Source: Streptomyces hyaluromycini (lineage in GTDB: Bacteria; Actinomycetota; Actinomycetes; Streptomycetales; Streptomycetaceae). Taken from it: DNA of 64,000 bases. Positions 26,201 to 34,337 of the stretch are shown in pieces. The first letter of the stretch is position 1. Each line of letters begins with the position of its first letter. The stretch covers positions 1-64,000 of the forward strand of contig NZ_BCFL01000027.1 of NCBI RefSeq assembly GCF_002217755.1, given 5' to 3'. The notes under the pieces were generated by a model. That model did not search any database. It was not told the DNA's origin and worked only from the letters and a program-made list of their open reading frames with translations. The position numbers were made by a program, and so were the translations under genes.

Positions 26201-28004
26201 CATCGGCCTCCCGAATGCCCAGGACGTCGAGCGAGTGCGCCAGCGAGGGGTCCTGGGCGAGCTCGTCGACCACGTACACCAGAGACTCGCGCAGTCCGCC
26301 CTGGTCGGCGCGGCGGTACACCTTGCCGTGCACAGGGGCGACGAGACCATGCTCCTCGGTGAGGACGATGTGGGCCTTGCGGGCCTCCTCGACGAACGGG
26401 GAACCGACCTCGATCATGTCGGCGAGAATGCGGACCGCCGTCGCGGACGCCTGAGCGGTGCCGCTCTCGACGAGGGCCTCCAACCAGTCGCGAACATCCG
26501 CTCGTTGGTGCTTGGCCGCACCAAGGATGTGTTCGACCTTGCCGGAGCGCAGAGCATCCACTTCGGCGCTCGGATGCAGCCAGTTCGACGGACGGTCCGG
26601 GCACTCGTGCCACAACCGCAGCCAACGGACCAGAGACTTCGATTCCTTCTTCGGGTCCTTGGGGCGAGGGTGCACCCGCAGCTCGGTCGGCACGCGCAGC
26701 ACGCCGTTCTGGTCAGGAAGCGACGCGTTCACCGCGGTACGCGTCCAGATCTCTTCGGTCAGGAACTCGTCCGCCCAACTGATCGCCTCCTTCGCACGAC
26801 CGGGCAGCAGCGGGAGATAGGCGGCCGGGTCCTCGTCGGGCGCCAAAGCCGGGAGCGAGTCGACGACCAGTTGTGCCGCTGCTCGGATCATCTCCTGGTT
26901 GAAGGGGGAGGAGTCGAGGAGATTCTGCCGGTCCTCGTTCGTCTTCCAGGCGCCGTTGAGGATGCCGCTCAGCGACATCTCGTACTTGGTCGGGAAGAAG
27001 GACCAGAACTTGCCGCGCCCGCGCGAGCGCGGGCTGACGTACAGGCCGCTCTCCTGATCCTTCTCCAGGGTCGGGACACCCCAGGCGAGGTCGAGCGAGA
27101 GCCGGTCGTGCAACTCTCCGGCGTCGTTGCGGGCCGCCGGACCGGGCTCGTGGGTGGTGGTGAACACGCGCCACCGATCGGTGGTGACGGCCTTACCGGT
27201 TCGCTCCTCGATCACGGTGTGCAGGTCGCCGGTCTGCTGGGCGGTCAGCGTCCGACGGGCCATGGGCCGAGACCGGCGGTCCTCCAGCACGACCTTTGCG
27301 ACGTGCGGGGAGAAGAGCTGGAAGCCGGCCGGGAACTCCTCGCGGGGCTCGCCGTGGTCCTTGGCGCGACCACCATGCATGTCCCGGCCCAGCCGATCGT
27401 CGGCCTTCGGGAGCAGGGGCAGGCGAACAACGGTGGTGGCCCAGCTCAGCAGCTCGTTCAGGACGTGATCGGAGGCACGCTCGGCCTGCACGTCCAGAGG
27501 CCGGGCCATCCGCAGCACGGGGGCGTCGAACTCCGGGCCGTAGCGTGCCGTCACGCCGGGCACGGCCTTGATCTGCTCGTACGACCAGGTGCGGTCGAAT
27601 CCGAAACTTCCGGTGCTGCTGAAGAATTCGGGTGCGTCGGTGACCACGAGAACCGATTTGACGCCCACCCCGAAACGCCCGATCTGGCCCCCACGCTTCT
27701 TTGACATACTCATTCGAAGAATTGTCTCCGCGCCCTCCGGGGTCACCGGATTACCCTCGTTCGCGCAGTACAAGTGGGTGTCCGTGAGGACGACGTAAAC
27801 TCGCCCGCCCTGCTCGTCGGCCATTTCGTCCGCCGCGTTCTGAACGAGCTCGAAAAGCTGGCGATCGCCATATCCCCCCTGGGTGATACGACGCTCGCCA
27901 TTGGCATGCTCGGCCACGAGACCGGGGTCCACGGCGTAAGTCTGCAGGACACGAGAGGACTGTTCGAGAACGGTTTGGATTACCGGTGAGGACGAAGACA
28001 GCAC
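23232..28004 (-). CDS. Sacsin/HSP90-type ATPase fused to SF2 helicase
   Basis: 1590 residues. The N-terminus is a GHKL ATP-binding domain of the sacsin type: N-box FELVQNAADEM (E52, N56, D59), YCANEGNPV near 80 in place of DNGxPM, and GGQIGRFGVGVKSVL (106-119). A ~1000-residue middle with no recognised domain follows. The C-terminal ~400 residues are a DEAD/DEAH helicase: YQEDLVRN, LPTGAGKTRVTAEA near 1213, VIVDEAHTA near 1326, GLTATPFRNTNEEET, NYGVLTQGFDAPATRAVV and QQMIGRGLRG near 1548. ATP-clamping and DNA-translocating units in one chain are unusual and point to a large conformational machine. Stop overlaps the UvrD-like ATG. About 190 bases separate it from the small gene upstream. Confidence 0.92.
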   Translation of the reverse strand: MLSSSSPVIQTVLEQSSRVLQTYAVDPGLVAEHANGERRITQGGYGDRQLFELVQNAADEMADEQGGRVYVVLTDTHLYCANEGNPVTPEGAETILRMSMSKKRGGQIGRFGVGVKSVLVVTDAPEFFSSTGSFGFDRTWSYEQIKAVPGVTARYGPEFDAPVLRMARPLDVQAERASDHVLNELLSWATTVVRLPLLPKADDRLGRDMHGGRAKDHGEPREEFPAGFQLFSPHVAKVVLEDRRSRPMARRTLTAQQTGDLHTVIEERTGKAVTTDRWRVFTTTHEPGPAARNDAGELHDRLSLDLAWGVPTLEKDQESGLYVSPRSRGRGKFWSFFPTKYEMSLSGILNGAWKTNEDRQNLLDSSPFNQEMIRAAAQLVVDSLPALAPDEDPAAYLPLLPGRAKEAISWADEFLTEEIWTRTAVNASLPDQNGVLRVPTELRVHPRPKDPKKESKSLVRWLRLWHECPDRPSNWLHPSAEVDALRSGKVEHILGAAKHQRADVRDWLEALVESGTAQASATAVRILADMIEVGSPFVEEARKAHIVLTEEHGLVAPVHGKVYRRADQGGLRESLVYVVDELAQDPSLAHSLDVLGIREADVEGRFDSVLDQGFDHYSESDWERFWELFRQAGVRRLAHKVLERVPAPRSTLRVRTADGRFRPVEDCMLPGEVVDGKRDPSIAVDMAFHSDDTPFFSQVGLRERPSGGVRPQEGEAWFEEYRETLHAAYLRGLDSRAPRPALNRMKVEGAAIGGPLHLFRALSEESRAAFLKVLPDDAVVDNWTRQIGAQTNTRQAVPSPIRWMLRKFGTIATSQGIKPLREAVGPQLASYRDVLPVADISPEKARRLRLPTTVDEVPPDRWDALLDEVTRSEDDSFVGATYVMLTRFGADFPEDSLTRCRIGDVWGTRPDDEITIAVGSAQYRALRGEQLPALLVATAEDAELMIEKWGMLRYSDVISRETREVPEGDPVPLVELFPALRQRLNSGNRNSMVQRCSELEEVTRTPNGTHASPLDAVRQDGTVKVRVPLDPEPMLRLIDRELGLGLGAAGCRTVLDHQDRMARDSELKAAQKAVREATDVVAKIELLIGADALRTGLPEGLMEAELQATDGVEPTGRRIAQMAFNAHGDGVLQQHARDIQARFPNAPVAYGGSSAAIAFVSELRLPVAFAGSRTPSPPPFETVEGPRDFPSLHGYQEDLVRNISTMLDRLAPQRGMLSLPTGAGKTRVTAEAVIRWVKRVGDLKGPLLWIAQTEELCEQAVQSWKFVWSKVGAERPLTISRLWSTNEVGDVVDHPHLVVATDAKLERCLGTDQYSWLRQAALVIVDEAHTAISKRYTEILSQLGLTQYETGRHLLGLTATPFRNTNEEETRRLVNRFGNRRLDQGVFPSGDPYRDLQDWGMLAQVEHRTLEGGRIELTRDEKTHADRMATLSRSAEQRLADDHARSRRIVDSVAELPDDWPTLLFATSVDHAKYLAAMLNDRGVPSAAVDSTTSAQDRRTRIENFRSGRIRVLTNYGVLTQGFDAPATRAVVVARPVYSTNVYQQMIGRGLRGPLNGGKDSCLILNISDNITNFDTDLAFAEFEHLWSRK

Positions 28005-28197
28005 TGCTACTGCGCTCCTGGGGTGTCAAAGGTCCGGGCGAAAAATCGAACGGCGGGCCGACCACCGGCGTCGTCGGCCGGCCCGTGTTCGTCGTGGCGC
28101 TGGGCGTGATTTCCACAGTGCCTTCGTGAAGCGGCGGGCTCATGGGGAAGGTGTTGGTTGTTGCGAGACTGATACTTCGGGCCCGCGACGTGCTGAA

Positions 28198-28404
28198 TCA
28201 GGCCGGGGGAGCGGTCTCGTCCGGCAGCCCCTGGACCAGCTTGGCCAAGGAGGGGAACCGGTTGGCGAATTCCTCTTCGAGCACGTCGAAACGGTGAAGA
28301 ATACCCCGGACATCGGCCATGCTGCTTGCCATCTCCATGTCCAACCGAAATGAATTGGAGTCCCGCTGCGAATCCAACGATTCGTCGTCGTCCTGCTCAT
28401 TCAT
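28198..28404 (-). CDS. Small acidic protein at the head of the helicase operon
   Basis: 68 residues from ATG 28404 (MNEQDDDESLDSQRDSN), ending in a predicted amphipathic helix (DVRGILHRFDVLEEEFANRF). Not recognised. The sequence ATGAATGA carries its start together with the stop of the preceding small gene, so the two are translationally coupled. Very acidic, without membrane segment or cysteines; it could be a regulatory subunit or antitoxin-like inhibitor, but there is no direct evidence. Local GC content is lower than in the neighbouring helicase genes. Confidence 0.6.
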   Translation of the reverse strand: MNEQDDDESLDSQRDSNSFRLDMEMASSMADVRGILHRFDVLEEEFANRFPSLAKLVQGLPDETAPPA

Positions 28405-28723
28405 CGAGTGATCCACCCCTAAGGTCGCATCCTGCAGTTGCACAGGGGTGTATTCGAGCACACGTCCCCCGTGTGAAATAAAATTGATAAGTTGGAACTT
28501 CGAGTGAGACTTTCTTCCGATGAATCAAGCTAGGGGGTGGAGCCTCGTGTGGCCAGTCCTTTTCGGAAGGTACTTCTGTGTGAGGTTTCGGCGGTGTGTA
28601 TGGCTGAATTTTGGGCGCACTTCTCCCCTTGTCGCCCGGCCCTCCCGTTTCGGGTTTCGTGAGCGAGATGGAATCCCCATCGTCAAACACGGTATCGATC
28701 GTCACCTGAATGCGCAAGCACAA
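28397..28723 (-). CDS. Small hypothetical protein, TTG start
   Basis: 108 residues from TTG 28723, with AGGGGAG six to seven bases upstream. It begins CLRIQVTIDTVFDDGDSISL, then a proline-rich stretch (KIQPYTPPKPHTEVPSEKDW) and a late cysteine-containing part (CARIHPCATAGCDL). Stop codon overlaps the ATG of the next small gene. No family recognised. An opposing 101-residue plus-strand frame covers the same DNA; the ribosome site and the coupling to 28404 favour the minus-strand reading. If real, it is the first gene of the defence operon. Confidence 0.5.
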   Translation of the reverse strand: MCLRIQVTIDTVFDDGDSISLTKPETGGPGDKGRSAPKIQPYTPPKPHTEVPSEKDWPHEAPPPSLIHRKKVSLEVPTYQFYFTRGTCARIHPCATAGCDLRGGSLDE

Positions 28724-28742
28724 CTTCCGCTCCCCTGGAGGG

Positions 28743-28885
28743 AGTTGATCGCTCCGTTTGAGGAAGTGGCATATAGCGGGCGAAAGTTGATCATTCGAGG
28801 CAAGTTGGACACTGGATCGAAGTGACTGGATGGTCGAGCTCGATCAACTGTTGGTTGACGCTGCTGTACGTGTCAAATTAACCTC
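28743..28885. promoter_or_regulatory. AT-rich divergent promoter region of the defence locus
   Basis: This segment separates the minus-strand helicase operon from the plus-strand HTH-ATPase operon and is markedly richer in A+T than its surroundings. The octamer AGTTGATC occurs at 28743-28750 and 28785-28792 and in inverse form (GATCAACT) at 28842-28849; GTTGAC lies at 28854. TTGACG at 28855 could be a -35 element for the plus-strand operon. The repeats are plausible operators for the XRE domain of the first plus-strand gene. Confidence 0.5.
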
Positions 28886-31087
28886 GTGGTCCACGACATG
28901 CGATCAGCATGGGACCGAAGAAAGAGCAGGCGACGCGTGGAGACAGGTGAGGAGTTCGGGCCTTGGCTGGCCCGACAGCTCAAGCTCGCGGGGAAGACGC
29001 AGGCCGAACTGGCCGACGAACTCCAGCTGACTCGGGCCGCCGTGTCCGCGTGGATCACGGGCCGGTCGACGCCTCGCCCTACCGTAATGACGGACATCGC
29101 CAAGGCGCTCGGCACGGACGTGGGTACGGTGCACACCCGCACCACCGACACCCAGGCCGGCCTCCCGGTCACCTGGTACCACCGCCCCGGCTACTCCGAC
29201 GGTGGCCGTGACCTGGGCAATGCGGCAGCCTTCGCCTTCGACGCCGACGTGCAGGTCCTCGCCCGCGAGACCTGCCAGAACAGCTTGGACGAGCGCCTTA
29301 CAGAGAACGGCCGCCCGGTCCGGGTCCGTTACACCCTGCACGAGCTCACCGGTGAGGCCCTGGACTCCTTCCGCGAGGCGATCCTCTGGAACGATCTCTT
29401 CCCGCACTACTCCGCCGTCTCGGAGGCCGCCGGTAACCAGAAGGTTGGTCGGGTCGTGGACGCCGGGGTACGGGACATGTACGAGAAGGGCCGTCTGGTC
29501 CTGCTGCGTGTCGACGACTACAACGCTTCCGGGCTCATCGGCGACGACTACGCGGACGGCAAGTTCGCCGCCGTGGTCAGGCGTCAGCTGGAGAGCCTCA
29601 AGTCCGGCCCCGGCGCGGGTGGTTCGTACGGCCTGGGCAAGGCGACGCTGTGGGCCACCAGCGCCCTCGGACTCGTGCTCATCAACTCCACTCTGTCCGT
29701 GCCTCACGAGGGACGTACCGAGCGACGGGTCATCGGCCGTCTCGAACTGCCGTGGCGCGAAGTGGACGGCGAGCCGTACGCGGGGCCGGCCTGGTTCGGG
29801 CGCCCCGATCCCGATTCGCCCGGTGCCATGGTCGCCCGTTCCTGGTGGGCGGACGAGGAGACCGTCGCACGTCTGTATCTGACCAGGGAGAGCGACGAAC
29901 CCGGTACCTCCTTCCTCATCGTCGGCGCGCACGACGTTGCCAGCCTTGAGAGCAGGTCCGACGCCGACGACGAGTCCGGCGGTGTCGAGGACGGCGATGA
30001 GGACACGCGTGACATCCGCAAGATGCACGGCCGTCTGGTAGAGGCGCTGGGACGTGACTTCTGGGCCGCGATGACCGGCGGCGGCAGCAGGCTCCCCCTC
30101 CTGGAGGTCTCTGTCCGGGCCTTTCAGAACGGTAAGGAGGTCGTGCCGGAGAAGCAGGTGGACCCATCTGTCGAGCAGCCTGCCCGGACTCGTGCTCTCA
30201 GGGCGCACTACGAGGGCACCACAGTGGACCGTCTCACCGAGGCCGGGCAGGTCGCGGCGCGGAACGTCCCGCTGAAGCTGCCGCTCTCCGGCGGCGCCCA
30301 TGGGACGCTCGGCACGCACCAGGCGGTCCTGCTGGTCACCGAGGCCGAGGGCGACAGAGACGGGGACGGGGGGAAGAACCAGGTGCACTCGCTGCGCGGC
30401 AACCGGATGACCGTCAAGAGGGCCGGGGTTCAGAGGCTGCCGCTTGGGACCAACCCCTTCCAGGCCGTTCTGCTGGTGGGCGAGGCAGTCGGAGAAACGG
30501 CTCCCTTCGCGATGGAGGCTGAGGAATTCCTACGTGCGGCGGAACCGCCTGAGCACGACCGCTGGGGGCAGACGGAGGAGCTGACTCTGCGCTGGTCCCC
30601 GTCCGCGTATCGCCGGATCAGCGCGCTGACCGCCGAGGTCAACAATGCGGTCAGGGAACTTGTCGCACGGCCGAAGCGCACCAACCGCGAGGGCGGCGAG
30701 GCCGTACGCAAGGCGTTGACCGTGAGAACTAGGCCAAAGGCCAAGGCGCCCGCCGGGCCGGTGGTTCCGGTGCTGGACAAGCTCGACGCGACAGTCGGCG
30801 ACGACGGGGAATGGCGGATCACCGCAGAGGTGAGCATCCCGCGGGGCGACGAGATCGTCCCGATGGTGCCGGTCGCGCAACTGGATGTGCGTTCCGGAGG
30901 CCGTCCGAAGTTGGAGTGGGCGGAACTCGTGGCTGTCGAGGGCTGCGAGGTGGAGGACGAGACCCTGCGCTTCACTCCCGGCGTGCGTCGCGCGAAGTTC
31001 CGAGGATCCACCGATGTCACCAGTCACCCGGTCAGGACCACGCTCACCCGCCTCGTCCTCGAACTCCGTGCCGGAAAGGGGGAGTGA
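28886..31087 (+). CDS. XRE helix-turn-helix fused to GHKL ATPase
   Basis: 733 residues from GTG 28886; ATG 28898 and GTG 28937 are alternative starts. Residues ~32-80 are a Cro/XRE helix-turn-helix (KTQAELADELQLTRAAVSAW). A GHKL domain follows: N-box LARETCQNSLDERL (E128, N132, D135), RVDDYNASGLIG (209-219) and the lid GGSYGLGKATLWATSA (246-261). The C-terminal half (~400 residues) is not recognised. MutL/MORC-like ATPases are known in bacterial restriction-type operons; a direct fusion to a DNA-binding helix-turn-helix suggests that it both represses the locus and switches on ATP or DNA binding. Four bases separate it from the next gene. Confidence 0.85.
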   Translation: MVHDMRSAWDRRKSRRRVETGEEFGPWLARQLKLAGKTQAELADELQLTRAAVSAWITGRSTPRPTVMTDIAKALGTDVGTVHTRTTDTQAGLPVTWYHRPGYSDGGRDLGNAAAFAFDADVQVLARETCQNSLDERLTENGRPVRVRYTLHELTGEALDSFREAILWNDLFPHYSAVSEAAGNQKVGRVVDAGVRDMYEKGRLVLLRVDDYNASGLIGDDYADGKFAAVVRRQLESLKSGPGAGGSYGLGKATLWATSALGLVLINSTLSVPHEGRTERRVIGRLELPWREVDGEPYAGPAWFGRPDPDSPGAMVARSWWADEETVARLYLTRESDEPGTSFLIVGAHDVASLESRSDADDESGGVEDGDEDTRDIRKMHGRLVEALGRDFWAAMTGGGSRLPLLEVSVRAFQNGKEVVPEKQVDPSVEQPARTRALRAHYEGTTVDRLTEAGQVAARNVPLKLPLSGGAHGTLGTHQAVLLVTEAEGDRDGDGGKNQVHSLRGNRMTVKRAGVQRLPLGTNPFQAVLLVGEAVGETAPFAMEAEEFLRAAEPPEHDRWGQTEELTLRWSPSAYRRISALTAEVNNAVRELVARPKRTNREGGEAVRKALTVRTRPKAKAPAGPVVPVLDKLDATVGDDGEWRITAEVSIPRGDEIVPMVPVAQLDVRSGGRPKLEWAELVAVEGCEVEDETLRFTPGVRRAKFRGSTDVTSHPVRTTLTRLVLELRAGKGE

Positions 31088-31090
31088 CGC

Positions 31091-32086
31091 GTGAAGATCT
31101 ATCCGTACAAGCGACTCAACCGGCCGGTCGCTCTCAGAGTGACGTCGGTCTCCCTCAAGCTCTCGGACGGTACCCGCGACCAGCTGGAGACCACGGCGTA
31201 CTCGACCCAACAGCAGTCCGTCGCGCTCGGCATCGCCGGCCACATCGACTGGGTGAGCGCCACGATCGGCCTGTCGGCGACGCTGCCACCCGGGGCGAAC
31301 GCGCCGGACGCGGCCTGGTCCGATCTGAGTGTCCTCGCAGTGCTGACCGACGGCGAGACCAATGTCCGCACCTCTGCGGATCTCACGCTTGACGCGGAGG
31401 GCGGGCGGGACTGGTCGGGGTCGCTGGAGGTGCTCCGCGACGACCACTTGGGTCGAGCCTCCCTCGCTGTGTACGCCGTCGGGACGGTGGACGGAGTGCG
31501 CGGACGGTCGATTGCTGAGACCGACCGGAGCTGGATCGTCGACACGGTCTCCGACGAGCCCGTCCGTGGGCTCCAACTGGACGTCCAGACAGCATCGTTC
31601 AAGAGAAGCTCCCGGGAGTGGCTCCAGGCCTACGCCGACGCGCCCTGGATCGTGGACGCCTCGGCCAGAGTCCCCACCGTGTTCGTGAACACCGACGTCG
31701 AGGGTGTCATCGGCCTGCTGGACAGTAACGGCTCGGGAGTGGACAGCAAGGTACGTGACCTCTTGGTCGCCCAGATGGCCACCGACGTCTGGACTGCGGT
31801 GTTCCACGGTGCCATCGGCGATCTGGAGGTGGAACCCGGCGGCGCCCCGGTCTTCCCGACCGACTGGCAGGGCGAGGTGCTCCGGGAGATGCTCCCGGAC
31901 GTCTTTCCCGGCGTCCATGTCGAGGAGGCCCTACGACAGGTCCACCGCCGGCGTACCGGTGAATCGGGCTGGGTCGAGCTGCAGACCCGTATCCACTACG
32001 CGGCGGTCCGCCGTGCCGATGCCGCCAAGGCGCTTGCCTATGTGATCCGCAGTCTGGAACAGATGAACCGCGAGAGTGAGACGTGA
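31091..32086 (+). CDS. Unknown protein of the HTH-ATPase operon
   Basis: 331 residues from GTG 31091, preceded by GGGGGAG. The first ~190 residues are beta-rich (ALRVTSVSLKLSDGTRDQLE; DWSGSLEVLRDDHLGRASLA), the rest helical (VRDLLVAQMATDVWTAVFHG; REMLPDVFPGVHVEEALRQV). No membrane segment and no recognised catalytic motif. Stop codon overlaps the next GTG by four bases. Coupling to an ATPase on one side and an unknown protein on the other suggests a subunit of one complex. The beta-rich part could be a nucleic-acid or protein-binding module, which is inference only. Confidence 0.8.
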   Translation: MKIYPYKRLNRPVALRVTSVSLKLSDGTRDQLETTAYSTQQQSVALGIAGHIDWVSATIGLSATLPPGANAPDAAWSDLSVLAVLTDGETNVRTSADLTLDAEGGRDWSGSLEVLRDDHLGRASLAVYAVGTVDGVRGRSIAETDRSWIVDTVSDEPVRGLQLDVQTASFKRSSREWLQAYADAPWIVDASARVPTVFVNTDVEGVIGLLDSNGSGVDSKVRDLLVAQMATDVWTAVFHGAIGDLEVEPGGAPVFPTDWQGEVLREMLPDVFPGVHVEEALRQVHRRRTGESGWVELQTRIHYAAVRRADAAKALAYVIRSLEQMNRESET

Positions 32087-32961
32087 TCACCCAACCGAAC
32101 CATGTACCGGAGCGGCTGGCGCTGCTCGCCACCTCGGCCGTCGATCCGTTCCTTACCGAAGAGCTGCTCAGAGGCGAACAGGTCCACGGCGGCATCGACC
32201 TCGCCAAGGTCGTCGAACCGCTTCCCGAGGACGACGCCAGATGGTGGGTCGAGCCGATCCGAAGCCTGGTGGAAGACGCCATGTTCGAGTTCCGGGAGGA
32301 CCGCACGCGAGCCGACGCATGGCTCGCGCCTCGGCTCCATGCCACGCTGCGCCTGACGCGACGAGAAGCGGCGGACAAGCGTCTGTGGAACCACCTCGCA
32401 CTGGCGGTGGCTCCCGACTACGTGGTCTGGCGTCACCTTTCGGAACCGACGGTGAAGAAGCCGGAAAGGCGTGTCGCCGCGGAGCGCTTCCGGGGACCTG
32501 CCGACCGGCAGTGTTTCTCACGCCTGTGGTGGGCAGCGGAGCTGTTCAGGAATGGGGCGGACTACGAGCCGGTCGAGGCAGCCTGCGGAAACCAGGACCT
32601 CATCCACAGCGTTCTGAAGAAGGAGATGATCGACCACCGTCCCACTGCTCAGGCCATGATCCGCCTGCTGAAGAGCGGACTGGTCACCACGGGGCGAGAG
32701 GTCGATGGCCTCAGCGTCGCGATCAACGCGGCCGGTGCGACCCTGATCTACGACATCCTCGGGCAGGACCGGCCCCGTGATCCCGTCCATCTGCGCGACT
32801 GGATCGCGGAGGCGGAATCGGCGCCACCGGTCGAGCGGTACGAACTCCCGAAGGGGCCCGACGAGGACCCTGTCCCGGAGGAGGCCGTGGCCGCGCTCAC
32901 CAGCTACTTTGCAGAACTGTTCGAGACTGCGCCGGTCAGAGGCAGGAAGCCCGGGGATTGA
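32083..32961 (+). CDS. Unknown protein, possibly DUF6339-like
   Basis: 292 residues from GTG 32083. Tryptophan-rich helical protein: RWWVEPIRSLVEDAMFEFRE, KRLWNHLALAVAPDYVVWRH, then CFSRLWWAAELFRNGADYEP. From memory this RLWNHLA...YVxWRH...RLWWxAEL pattern resembles DUF6339 proteins of unknown function found beside DNA methylases; this was not checked. No HxK phosphodiesterase or PD-(D/E)xK motif is evident. Ends 18 bases before the facing methyltransferase gene, so the two operons converge with almost no terminator room. Confidence 0.75.
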   Translation: MITQPNHVPERLALLATSAVDPFLTEELLRGEQVHGGIDLAKVVEPLPEDDARWWVEPIRSLVEDAMFEFREDRTRADAWLAPRLHATLRLTRREAADKRLWNHLALAVAPDYVVWRHLSEPTVKKPERRVAAERFRGPADRQCFSRLWWAAELFRNGADYEPVEAACGNQDLIHSVLKKEMIDHRPTAQAMIRLLKSGLVTTGREVDGLSVAINAAGATLIYDILGQDRPRDPVHLRDWIAEAESAPPVERYELPKGPDEDPVPEEAVAALTSYFAELFETAPVRGRKPGD

Positions 32962-32979
32962 CCTGGCGCCGGGCTCGGA

Positions 32980-34326
32980 CTACTTGGCCGACGCCTTCTT
33001 GCCCTTGCGCGGGCGCATGGATGAGGGCGGTGGCACTTGGTCCTTTGCCTGCGGGCACTTGTCGGTGCAGTTGTCGGGGGCCCCGCAGCCATTGCTTCGC
33101 AGCTTGGCTCGCTGCTCCTCCGTGGCCGGCTGCCAGGGCTTTGCCAGTGCCCCTGGAGTCGGCTTGGGGAGTCCGAGAGCGGAACTCAGCAGGTGCGCAC
33201 CGAACAGGGGCGGTACGGCGTTGCCCACCTGCTGGGCCTGCGCCGTTCCGGACCACGGATAGTCCGGCGGGAAGCTCTGCAGCATCCCCGCCTCGTTCAT
33301 GCTGAACCGTGGACCCTCGTAGACGATGTTCTCGTTCAGGTGCTCGAAGACCACGAAACGGGAGATGCGGCCGGTGACGGTGGTGGCGGGCTGCTGGTCG
33401 GTCCGCACTCCACGCCTCCCCGGGTTCCCCGAACTGCCGTAGTTCGAGCGGACCAAGAAGGGAGTGACACGCCCGGGATGCGAGCCCACCGAGTCCGAGA
33501 GGACATCACGCATCGACCTCCAGGGGAGCCTGTCGTCGTCGCTCCCTGTTGTGCCGCCCTCGTCAAGGGTCGGCTGACGGGCCTGGTCAGGTGCGCTCGT
33601 CCCGTTGTTCCGGTTCCATTCCTTCGCATCATAGGAACGGTGTGTAGGGGAGGGAAGCGAGGGCTGACCGAGCCCTTCGCGTCGAGCGATCAACACCGCG
33701 CGAGATCGGGTCTGTGGTACCCCGTAGGTCTCGGTGTCCAGAACGCCGACGACAACCTTGTATCTGGTCCCGTCGGGGAGCCCTGTCTCGGCCAGCACCT
33801 TGGCGTAGTGCTCCCAGAGTGGGGCCACTGCTGGGACCTGCTCCAGGACGATCACATCGTACGGTCGGTTCTCACGGTTGGGGCTCCGCGTTGCCTGAAT
33901 CGCGTACCGCAGAGGTTCGAGGACCAGTGCGGTACGTGGATCGGGGAGATCCTTGAGCTCTTCGTCGATCTTCTTGTCGGAGTCACCTGGCATCAGCCTG
34001 TCGATGTACTTCTTGACCCTGTCCAAGGCCTGGCGCCCGGCGCCATGCCCGGCCACCGAGTACGTCTGGCACGGAGGGCCGCCGGCGAGCACGTTGATCT
34101 CCGGAGGCAGCGACTCGAAGGCGTCCCTGCGTACCGCGCTCACATCCGCGTGCAGGGTGTCCAGCCCGGCAGCGTACCGGGTCAGGCACGCGCTTCTGTC
34201 CCACTCGATACCGAGACTCGGGATGTCGAGCGAGTGACCGGCGACGTCCAGCCCTCCGGGACCTGCGAAGAGGTCGAGGACGAAGGGCTGGTCGAGGATG
34301 GGCTTGTGGGACGCCGTGCTGGTCAT
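32980..34326 (-). CDS. DNA cytosine-C5 methyltransferase with intact PCQ motif
   Basis: 448 residues from ATG 34326. Motif I FVLDLFAGPGG (15-25), motif IV GGPPCQTYSVAG with nucleophile C86, motif VI EQV (162-164) where most enzymes have ENV, motif VIII QTRSRAVLIARR, a variable target-recognition region of ~150 residues and motif X QQVGNAVPP. The C-terminus adds a cysteine group (CGAPDNCTDKCPQ) and a lysine-rich tail (RPRKGKKASAK). It would place 5-methylcytosine in a specific site on host DNA. It follows a paralogue by 11 bases. Related in role to DrmMII, the C5 methylase of class 2 DISARM. Confidence 0.92.
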   Translation of the reverse strand: MTSTASHKPILDQPFVLDLFAGPGGLDVAGHSLDIPSLGIEWDRSACLTRYAAGLDTLHADVSAVRRDAFESLPPEINVLAGGPPCQTYSVAGHGAGRQALDRVKKYIDRLMPGDSDKKIDEELKDLPDPRTALVLEPLRYAIQATRSPNRENRPYDVIVLEQVPAVAPLWEHYAKVLAETGLPDGTRYKVVVGVLDTETYGVPQTRSRAVLIARREGLGQPSLPSPTHRSYDAKEWNRNNGTSAPDQARQPTLDEGGTTGSDDDRLPWRSMRDVLSDSVGSHPGRVTPFLVRSNYGSSGNPGRRGVRTDQQPATTVTGRISRFVVFEHLNENIVYEGPRFSMNEAGMLQSFPPDYPWSGTAQAQQVGNAVPPLFGAHLLSSALGLPKPTPGALAKPWQPATEEQRAKLRSNGCGAPDNCTDKCPQAKDQVPPPSSMRPRKGKKASAK

Positions 34327-34337
34327 GTGGCCGAAGT

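Noticed and set aside
28520..28825. A 101-residue plus-strand frame in the AT-richer intergenic part of the defence locus
   Set aside because: No good ribosome site and no motif; the opposite small genes have a Shine-Dalgarno sequence and coupled start/stop.
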